Below are positions 59,427-64,000 of a stretch of DNA of 64,000 bases, one piece after another. Numbering within the stretch: position 1 is the stretch's first letter; each line of letters opens with the position of its first letter. The stretch is from Lunularia cruciata (lineage: Eukaryota > Streptophyta > Marchantiopsida > Lunulariales > Lunulariaceae), in contig OX419757.1 of assembly GCA_948567375.1 (NCBI GenBank), positions 68,145,836-68,209,835 of the forward strand, given 5' to 3'. The position numbers were made by a program, and so were the translations under genes. The notes below the pieces were generated by a model. That model worked only from the letters and a program-made list of their open reading frames with translations, had not been told where the DNA came from and did not search any database.

Positions 59427-62400
59427 GGGTGTTCGATCCACTCTCACCGCATTTTGTAGATTTTGTAGTTAAGTAGATCTGCGCTTACTTTCTACTCCTA
59501 ATTTGAGAGAACTATCGACAAGACGATGGAACAAGGTGCTTCTATCAAACTTTAAAGTCTTTAGACTGCAATGGACTTGTCCTTCAATTTTTTCTTTACA
59601 GGCGGACTTCAGTTAAAACTTCATAATCGAAAGGACAGGTTAATACAACGATCCCGTTTTGGATGCTTCAGGGACTCAGTTCTGATTTCTCCATGAGCCC
59701 CAACAACTGGAAGCACATTTATGAAAGCCAGCAACCATACGAGGAAGATCTCCCAGACGAGTGGGGCACCAAACTTACGGCTTTTCAGAGACTCATCGTC
59801 ATACGTCTGATCCGACCTGATAAGATTGTGATGAGCGTGGGCAGCTTCATACTGGAAAGCATGGGTCGACGTTATGGCGAACCCCCTGGGTTCGATTTGG
59901 CAAAGGCTTATCACGACTCCAACGCACTCTCTCCTCTCATCTTTTTGCTCTCTCCTGGGTCAGACCCTATGGCTGCTCTTCTCAAATTCTCAGAAGAATT
60001 TGGTAGAACGGTAGTGTCCATTACCGACTTTCCTACGATATATTTCTGTTTCAAGTGTTCATAGACATGTTTTTGACTTGCATCCCTTCTCGTTGCCCAG
60101 ATCAGTGTACCAGAAATGATCCAGACAATATTCTACAATTTCTTGAAATATCCTGACAGTGAGACGAGAGATATACACGTGCAACTATATGCAACCTCAT
60201 CTGTCTAAAGAAGTACAGGAATGGGCCTTCTTCTTAACAAGTCTCACTTGCCACTTCAGAGTAGCTGAAACTTAACAAGCAAGTCATACGGGTTTGCTTG
60301 GAAGTGAGATTATAATTATACATGTTTGCAGGTAAATACTATCTCTCTTGGTCAAGGACAAGGACCAAAAGCCGCGGCTCTCATCAGTGCAGCCCTCCAG
60401 AAAGGCGATTGGGTAGTTTTACAAAATTGTCATCTATCGGCTTCCTGGATGCCCCATCTGGAACGGATATGCGAAGAATTTACCAGAGAGAACACAAACG
60501 CTGCCTTTCGACTTTGGCTGACTAGCTATCCTTCTGATCGATTTCCAGTCTCTCTCCTGCAGAATGGTGTGAAGATGACAAACGAAGCTCCCAAAGGTCT
60601 CCGTGCCAACATGCTTCAGGTGAAATTGCAGATTACACCAGGTTACTTTTTTCTCTTGAAAGAAATGTCTGGTGTATATTTGCAAGTTTGTGCCTTCGGA
60701 GATCTACATAGTGCACCGTAGATTCCGAAGCACTTCGTTTTGCGATGCACCCATGTACATATCTCCCGCATATAAGAGCAAGGTTTTGGATGGACCTGGG
60801 TTGCAGCAGCAAGAGGTACCTTACCCACCGTTTCATTTAGAAACTAAACTTCTAGTGACTCGAAAGTCTGCTACTGTCCCAGTTACTGCGAGTAAGGTAC
60901 TTCGTGAACATACTCCGCTCGAGTTGCCAAGACGATTGTACTGGCACTGACAGGTTTATGTGCTGATGTTTTGGTACAGAGTTACCAAAGCTACCCGCTT
61001 AATGATCCCAAATTTTTCGGAATGGAAGGTGATAAGGGACCCATTTGGCGGAAGATGCTATTTGGCTTATGCTTCTTTCATGCAGCAGTTCAAGAACGAG
61101 TCAAGTTTGGACCTATGGGTTGGAACATCCCATATCAATTCAGCGATCCCGATCTCAAAATCAGTATGCGGCAACTTCAATCCTTCCTGATTGAGTTTCC
61201 AGAAAGCGTTCCCTTCAAGGTAAACGATACAGTCAACAAATGACTGTACACAAACCACCGGCACAAACGTCTCCAGCTTTCTGTCGTCGACCGATTCTTT
61301 AATTTGGTCCAATATCAACCAAGATAACAAAAGGAATAGGAGAAAACGGAACGAATTACGACTTATAAAAGGATATACCTGATAAGTATCTTGTAAGTAT
61401 AGGACCCACTCATGCATCTTCAAGGTCAGAGAAACTTTATAATGTAGCTCTTCATGCTTGCAGGCTCTTCTATATTTAACTGGAGAATGCAATTATGGTG
61501 GTCGAGTAACGGATGCACACGATCGAAGAACATTGAACTCCATACTGTCTATCATTTACACACCCCGTATTTTGAATGAAGACTACTGGTTGTCTCCCTC
61601 GGGAACTTACTATGCCCCGGCAGACGGAGAATACAAACACTACCTGGAGCACATCAAAGCCTTTCCTCTCATATCCATGCCGGAAGTACTCGGATTACAT
61701 GAAAATGCCGACATCACCAAGGATCGACAGGAGTCTGACCTCTTCTGCTCTGCGGTTCTCTCTACTCAGGTCAGCAGCGGTTCTCTTTTTACTCTCTGAA
61801 TCCCTCCCGCTTGCCGTAGCCGTCCAAAATCATAGCTCAAGCTCTCCTCAAGCCTATCCAGGCGTGCCACTTGCTGGACCTTTGCATCGATCTTGATTAT
61901 GCAACTTTTGGTGTACAGAGTACGGCAAATTCAGGGAGTGGAAAGAGTAAGGAGGAGGCTATTCTTGAAACAGTGGAGGAAATGTCAGCAACTTTACCTT
62001 CGGATTTTGACGTGCAGCTGACTCGTTATAAGTACCCAGTGCTTTACATGGAGAGCATGAACTCTGTTTTAGTCCAAGAGATGGTTCGGTTCAACAGACT
62101 AACATCGGTAATCTCTTCCAGTCGATTGAAACTTAACAAACATCTTGCATGGAAATTGCCTGACATCGAAGAAAATCTCAATTGGGTAGACAGCACTTCT
62201 GATCAGGTGAAAGCAAGTAATAAATCCAGGAAAACAATAAGAGCTTCTGACGGTTAGTACAGGCTTGGCTGGGGGTTCTGTTCTACTTCTCCCCTCAGTT
62301 GTAAACAACCATCTCAAAGTCCATGCGACGAAGTGGCTCCTACAATCCTAAGGTTAAAGTCTAGACTACACTGTTCTGTGGGGTTTAAAATAGTCCGTAT

Positions 62401-63116
62401 AATGAACCGTGAAGGCTCCTAATGTGCAGGTGATTCGAATCAGTCTCATTAACCTTCAAAAGGCACTAAAAGGTTTAGTTGTAATGTCGACGGAAATAGA
62501 AGCGATGTCTAACAGCATCTACATCAAGAAGGTGCCGGCTATATGGGGAGCAGTATCCTATCCAACCACGAAACCTCTGGCCAGTTATCACGAAGAGCTC
62601 CTACAAAGACTCCAGATGCTAAGAGACTGGGTGGACAACGGAGCACCTACTCGATATTGGCTCAGTGGCTTCTTCTTCACTCACGCCTTCTTAACAGGAG
62701 TGCTTCAAAATTTTGCACGAAAGTACACAATTCCTATCGACACAGTGTGTTTCGAGTTCCGGTGTTTGCCGAAGAAGGGAAACTATGACGTCAAACCGGA
62801 AGATGGAGTCTATGTGGAAGGGATGTTTATTGAAGGAGCACGATGGGACGAGGAGAACATGCAGCTAGCTGAAAGTATACCCAAGATTCTCTACTCTCCA
62901 GCTCCTATGCTGTGGTTGATGCCTGTGGAGCAATCCAAAAAGAAAGACAAAAAGTGCTACCATTGCCCATTATACAGAACCACGGAGAGAAGGGGAGTTT
63001 TGGCCACAACAGGCCACTCCTCAAATTTTGTGTTCAATGTGGAATTACCAACTGACACAGACCCCCACCATTGGGTCCGGCGAGGAGTGGCCATGTTGCT
63101 CTCCTTGGGCGAGTGA
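26953..63116 (+). CDS. DNAH1-like: axonemal dynein heavy chain, DNAH1-type (single-headed inner arm)
   Basis: Force-generating ATPase of inner dynein arms in motile cilia; here it must act in sperm flagella. I assembled 48 exons by homology, splice sites and codon phase into a 12,987-nt coding sequence (4,328 aa); human DNAH1 is about 4,265 aa. Order: tail (about 1-1,050), linker, AAA1 P-loop GPAGTGKT (about 1,635), degenerate AAA2 P-loop GYSYGAKT (1,913), AAA3 GPTGTGKT (about 2,291), AAA4 GVGGGGRQS (2,650), stalk and microtubule-binding domain (about 2,895-3,190), AAA5-AAA6 and C-terminal domain ending [12 protein letters not shown]. The type is set by family patterns kept throughout ([39 protein letters not shown]). 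An in-frame TAA nine bases before ATG 26953 supports that start. 35 of 47 introns are phase 0. Exons 1-5 and 7 are the least certain. Exon coordinates are in the domain entries that follow. Confidence 0.9.
28522..28555. repeat. 10-bp perfect inverted repeat in dynein intron 2
   Basis: CAGTCCAGTT at 28522-28531 pairs with AACTGGACTG at 28546-28555 around a 14-nt loop. It lies about 60 bp before exon 3. Confidence 0.8.
30340..33169 (+). other. DNAH1-like: dynein exons 6-12: tail (DHC_N1-like)
   Basis: Exons: 30340-30937, 31024-31098, 31156-31317, 31528-31730, 31895-31997, 32301-32435, 32972-33169. Exon 6 holds [16 protein letters not shown] and [20 protein letters not shown], equivalent to the tail segment of DNAH1. 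The exon 7 end is uncertain: reading through from exon 7 to exon 8 stays in frame except for a TGA at 31126-31128, and a 57-bp intron 31099-31155 (donor TTC|GTGAAG, acceptor GCAG) removes it; a donor at 31081 is an alternative. The exon 6/7 intron (30938-31023) uses GAG|GTTTGG and TCGAG. Exon 12 ends GAGGAG|GTATCT and is partly duplicated downstream. Confidence 0.75.
33092..33422. repeat. 166-bp tandem duplication of exon 12 end plus intron 12 start
   Basis: 33092-33257 is repeated at 33258-33422. The landmark ATCRTCTACTGTMCAGAGATA begins each copy and YCATGAGRYACARTAAG ends it. The first copy spans the last 26 codons of exon 12, its donor GAGGAG|GTATCT and 88 bp of intron. In the second copy the same 26 codons are still open ([16 protein letters not shown]) but the donor reads GAGGAG|GCATCT and there is no adjacent acceptor. 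Confidence 0.9.
33580..36578 (+). other. DNAH1-like: dynein exons 13-19: linker (DHC_N2)
   Basis: Exons: 33580-33849, 33962-34120, 34227-34481, 34639-34922, 35133-35361, 35933-36157, 36436-36578. The linker swings over the AAA ring in the power stroke. Diagnostic blocks: [109 protein letters not shown]. Exon 17 must end at 35361 with a GC donor (CAG|GCATGA) so that EKWFTQ joins VEQTMRTSL. All other junctions are GT-AG. Confidence 0.88.
36325..36354. repeat. 13-bp perfect hairpin in dynein intron 18
   Basis: TCTTCGGTTCGTG, loop TCAG, CACGAACCGAAGA. It is a complete match with a four-base loop, about 80 bp before exon 19. Confidence 0.9.
36993..41557 (+). other. DNAH1-like: dynein exons 20-25: AAA1 and AAA2
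   Basis: Exons: 36993-37171, 37674-37846, 38301-38602, 39199-39505, 40177-40488, 40669-41557. AAA1 is the main ATPase: [34 protein letters not shown] (the P-loop is split by an intron after the first base of the second Gly codon), Walker B in [11 protein letters not shown], sensor region [23 protein letters not shown]2 has an altered P-loop GYSYGAKT at 40228-40251 in which the Gly before Lys is Ala, then [16 protein letters not shown] and [17 protein letters not shown]. Exon 25 is the largest internal exon (889 nt) and ends inside the AAA3 P-loop. Confidence 0.93.
41745..41783. repeat. 14-bp perfect inverted repeat in dynein intron 25
   Basis: GTTAGCGCACGCAA (41745-41758) pairs with TTGCGTGCGCTAAC (41770-41783) around an 11-nt loop. 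It is GC-rich in AT-rich surroundings. Confidence 0.9.
42406..46182 (+). other. DNAH1-like: dynein exons 26-33: AAA3 and AAA4
   Basis: Exons: 42406-42512, 42730-42896, 43078-43291, 43831-44228, 44732-45029, 45190-45306, 45507-45791, 45973-46182. The AAA3 P-loop GPTGTGKT forms across the exon 25/26 junction; Walker B is in [14 protein letters not shown]. The AAA4 P-loop is GVGGGGRQS, with Arg for Lys as in the family. Exon 29 ends AG (phase 2) and joins exon 30 at 44732, not at the nearer AG at 44684, which would break the frame. Exon 31 must end at 45306 with a GC donor (GAG|GCAAGA) so that NNILNTGE joins VPNLYPKDE. Confidence 0.9.
46846..46890. repeat. 17-bp perfect inverted repeat in dynein intron 34
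   Basis: ATATGACTTCCGTGGTG (46846-46862) pairs with CACCACGGAAGTCATAT (46874-46890) around an 11-nt loop. It lies just upstream of the tandem duplication that ends at exon 35. Confidence 0.92.
46897..47194. repeat. ~150-bp tandem duplication including a 3' splice site
   Basis: Copy 1 is 46897-47048 (152 bp) and copy 2 is 47049-47194 (146 bp). Both start TGGACTAAC and end TTTCATGTGCAGGCC. The real exon 35 starts at the AG of copy 2 (47191); copy 1 offers an equal acceptor at 47045, but its use would soon meet a stop. Confidence 0.92.
49302..49772 (-). mobile_element. solo LTR of the copia family with CACTA target duplication
   Basis: A 461-bp LTR at 49307-49767 begins TGATGAGAACC and ends AAAATAACA as read on +. 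It is flanked by CACTA at 49302-49306 and 49768-49772. It matches the LTRs at 57808-58245 and, less closely, 52217-52767. On - it still encodes a diverged copy of the gag start region ([18 protein letters not shown]), with the first Met changed. It sits in dynein intron 38. Confidence 0.88.
49773..50322 (-). mobile_element. second copia-family LTR, adjoining, internally duplicated
   Basis: It starts TGATGAGAATG directly after the CACTA shared with the preceding LTR and ends near AAAACTCACA. It contains an internal duplication of about 90 bp (CTCACCAGAGTAGAC twice). No internal element sequence or right-hand target duplication was found. It lies in dynein intron 38. Confidence 0.75.
50295..50418. 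repeat. 62-bp perfect tandem duplication
   Basis: AGGAAACTAGAGATTAACAA starts at 50295 and 50357; the two 62-bp copies are identical. The unit includes the terminus of the preceding LTR and about 35 bp of flanking intron. Identity indicates a recent event. Confidence 0.92.
52217..52767 (-). repeat. 3' LTR of the copia element
   Basis: 551 bp. On + it runs from TGATGAGGACC to TTAATTTAACA. It carries extra copies of a GGTGTGYTRAAGGGTGTRCT motif (52565-52630) absent from the 5' LTR. A TATA-like TATATAA lies on - at about 52547-52553. Confidence 0.9.
52768..52776 (-). other. polypurine tract of the copia element
   Basis: On - the run AAGTGGGAG lies immediately before the LTR start TGTTAAATTAAG. 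It directly follows, and touches, the stop codon of the pol frame (52775-52777). Confidence 0.85.
52775..54265 (-). pseudogene. copia reverse transcriptase and RNase H
   Basis: An open 496-codon stretch. RT motifs: [67 protein letters not shown] and the catalytic box [10 protein letters not shown]. RNase [45 protein letters not shown] and [20 protein letters not shown]. The piece itself looks intact but is cut from the upstream frame by a TGA at 54266-54268 where the family has Trp. Confidence 0.9.
54269..55302 (-). pseudogene. copia integrase core and linker, interrupted
   Basis: 55203-54712 carries [17 protein letters not shown] and [19 protein letters not shown], the second Asp and the Glu of the integrase triad. 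It is separated from the upstream frame by TAG at 55300-55302 and TGA at 55204-55206. Downstream there are a TAG at 54712-54714, a TAA near 54617 and a frame shift near 54,550. 54532-54269 is the acidic linker before RT ([17 protein letters not shown]). Confidence 0.85.
55303..57054 (-). pseudogene. copia gag, protease and integrase N-terminus
   Basis: 583 codons on -. The start Met lies inside the 5' LTR, so about 29 residues ([20 protein letters not shown]...) are LTR-encoded and the frame crosses the LTR end and primer site as HQVMGPQ. Then gag ([20 protein letters not shown]), zinc knuckle [14 protein letters not shown], protease [13 protein letters not shown] with intact DSG, and the integrase HHCC region with the first catalytic Asp. 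This part is uninterrupted; the frame ends at a stop at 55300-55302. Confidence 0.9.
56952..56965 (-). other. primer-binding site matching the anticodon arm of initiator tRNA-Met
   Basis: On - GGTTATGGGCCCAC directly follows the 5' LTR end CATCA. It is the exact complement of GUGGGCCCAUAACC, which spans the anticodon stem-loop of plant initiator tRNA-Met. No site for a tRNA 3' end is present. Drosophila copia uses a cleaved 5' half of this same tRNA, so half-tRNA priming is the likely mechanism. Confidence 0.85.
56966..57481 (-). repeat. 5' LTR of the copia element
   Basis: 516 bp, on + from TGATGAGAACC to TTAATTTAACA. It contains the gag start codon (57052-57054) and the first 29 codons, 89 bp from its inner edge. 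Confidence 0.9.
57482..58245 (-). mobile_element. truncated sister copia element with 5' LTR
   Basis: The LTR at 57808-58245 (438 bp) and primer site 57794-57807 (the same GGTTATGGGCCCAC) are followed on - by a gag piece (57573-57941; [20 protein letters not shown]). This is fused by an internal deletion to protease-region sequence (57482-57600; [14 protein letters not shown]...SYLEDMLYV). The remainder is missing where the other copia element begins. Its gag frame also begins in the LTR. The LTR resembles the solo LTRs at 49.3-50.3 kb more than those of the full element. Confidence 0.85.
57794..57807 (-). other. primer-binding site of the truncated copia element
   Basis: GGTTATGGGCCCAC on -, identical to the site of the neighbouring element and again adjoining the LTR end CATCA. 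Its retention in a diverged copy argues for functional constraint. Confidence 0.82.
58407..58546. repeat. 69-bp perfect tandem duplication
   Basis: CTCTCGCATCTAGTGTTCCT starts at 58407 and 58476 and the copies appear identical. It lies in dynein intron 41 between the truncated copia element and exon 42. Confidence 0.9.
59379..59451 (+). tRNA. trnF-GAA: tRNA-Phe (GAA)
   Basis: 73 nt, nuclear type, inside dynein intron 42 and on the same strand. Acceptor stem GCGGGGA/TCACCGC, A box TAGCTCAGTTGG, anticodon loop CTGAAGA with GAA, B box GTTCGATCC, then TTTT as polymerase III terminator. The T stem reads GGGTG/CACTC where the plant tRNA-Phe I know has GCGTG/CACGC; the paired change keeps the stem through a G-U pair. 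There is no intron and CCA is not encoded, as expected. Confidence 0.95.
61464..63116 (+). other. DNAH1-like: dynein exons 46-48: C-terminal domain
   Basis: Exons: 61464-61769, 61919-62107, 62430-63116 (stop TGA 63114-63116). Blocks: [118 protein letters not shown] and the terminal [12 protein letters not shown]. The presence of this full C-terminal domain agrees with axonemal, not truncated, heavy chains. Confidence 0.95.
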
Positions 63117-63489
63117 AACAGGATAGTGACAGTTCCATGTAGAGTGAAATATGAACTTCAACGATCGAAGAGACACTGTAACGTAAGAAAGTTATAATTC
63201 AAATGCCGTGAGATATTTGGTTATACTGGTTATGCTGTTAAGGGTAGTGCACCGATGTGAGCTCGGAGTGTTCCTTCCCCCATGCCAAAAGTAGTAGTAA
63301 AATTCAATATTTTTCCCAGCTAGCTAGTACCTTGAGCTACTGAATCTCTCGTAACAGTAAGTTCCTTGTACCTCATCGAGAACCTTTTAGAGGACACCAC
63401 ATGGAGGAGAATCTTTTCATAATCCCAAATCAAATTTACAAAAAACTACAATTCTGTAACATTAAATCTCCACATGGTCCACGTCCTGA

Positions 63490-63506
63490 AAAAAAAAAAA
63501 AAAAAC
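63490..63506. repeat. poly(A) tract between convergent genes
   Basis: A run of about 17 A with flanking A-rich bases lies between the dynein stop (63116) and the stop of the minus-strand gene (63513). Confidence 0.85.
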
Positions 63507-63512
63507 AACAAT

Positions 63513-63922
63513 CTACTGTTTAGAGCAAGAGGAGCAGGGTATTTGTCCTCTTCCATTACAGGCTTCACAAGCTGGTGCAGCCGTCTGTTTATCCCAAGGA
63601 GTGGAAAACATCAACCTATCTTGCCCCCTCCCTCGACATTTCTTGCACGGCAGCCTCTGCACTCCACCGCATTCTTCGCAAAGCCTCATACTTCTGCCAT
63701 CAGTCATTAAATAAAACTTTAGCCTTAATGTCAAAACCAAGGCATAAGCAACGCCGAGAAAGAGAGAACCGAGTAGGAAGAGCTAGGGAAGATGGAAGAG
63801 AAGAAGGCTCACCTCCGTTGAGCACGGGCAATAAACGCATCGACGTTTGGTGCAGCAAGAGAAGCAGCCAACAAAAGAGCCCCCACACCGAATCCCGCGA
63901 TTTCACTGTCAGTAAAGCTCAT
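63513..63922 (-). CDS. small DnaJ-type cysteine-rich zinc-finger protein, two exons
   Basis: Exon 1 is 63922-63813 and exon 2 is 63693-63513 on -, joined AG|A; the intron has GTGAGC and GGCAG ends. The product is 96 aa: MSFTDSEIAGFGVGALLLAA with a hydrophobic, probably membrane-spanning segment (about 9-24), APNVDAFIARAQRR, then cysteine pairs CEECGG, CKKCRGRG, CEACNGRG and CSSC. Two of the pairs carry the CxxCxGxG signature of the DnaJ zinc domain; there is no J domain. Small plant proteins of this layout are known as DnaJ/Hsp40 cysteine-rich-domain proteins; many are plastid or membrane linked, and the substrate is unknown. It lies convergent to the dynein gene, about 400 bp from its stop. 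Confidence 0.85.
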
Positions 63923-64000
63923 CTCTGCTCTTCTATCTCTGTACATCTGAGATCAGATGATTTAAGTCACAAACTCCAGCTGAGTCCTTGAGAAACCATA

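Larger units (their letters stand above)
50624..61219 (+). other. DNAH1-like: dynein exons 39-45: AAA5 and AAA6
   Basis: Exons: 50624-50896, 51088-51267, 51536-51774, 58988-59315, 59672-60010, 60332-60619, 60980-61219. Key blocks: [59 protein letters not shown] (the Trp codon TG|G is split across the 7.2-kb intron), [71 protein letters not shown]. The 7.2-kb intron 41 holds the copia elements and still joins its exons exactly in frame. Confidence 0.92.

Overview
This 64-kb window comes from a nuclear chromosome of a land plant that still makes flagellated sperm (moss, liverwort, hornwort, lycophyte or fern grade). It combines a plastid-targeted Rieske iron-sulphur protein gene with an axonemal dynein heavy chain gene, a pairing not expected in flowering plants. 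Spliceosomal introns and plant-type Ty3/gypsy and Ty1/copia elements agree with this. I cannot name the species.

Layout. 1-3.2 kb is AT-rich and gene-free. 3,234-11,630 is one Ty3/gypsy chromovirus (5-bp target duplication CAAAG, initiator-Met-tRNA primer site, C-terminal chromodomain). It is full of stop codons, and its 3' LTR is split by a 3.2-kb insertion carrying three tandem arrays. 11.6-19.3 kb holds decayed transposon sequence: a SANT-like ORF1 remnant on +, and a PIF/Harbinger-like transposase remnant and two unknown ORF remnants on -. 21,630-22,316 is an uninterrupted petC-like gene. 22.3-26.9 kb is intergenic with tandem repeats.

26,953-63,116 is the main content: a 48-exon gene for a DNAH1-type (single-headed inner-arm) axonemal dynein heavy chain. 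I could chain all 48 exons in phase to a 12,987-nt coding sequence (4,328 aa), including two GC-AG introns. Its introns host solo LTRs, a nearly complete antisense copia element, a truncated sister element, a tRNA-Phe gene, several tandem duplications and perfect hairpins. A two-exon gene for a 96-aa DnaJ-type zinc-finger protein lies convergently at the right edge.

The most unusual signal is the copia family. Its primer-binding site matches the anticodon region, not the 3' end, of initiator tRNA-Met. This 14-nt site sits inside the gag reading frame, which starts within the 5' LTR. The two adjacent copies share this layout.

The genes do not form one pathway: petC serves photosynthetic electron transport, the dynein serves sperm motility, and the DnaJ-type protein is probably an organellar or membrane zinc protein. 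Most of the remaining DNA is mobile-element residue.
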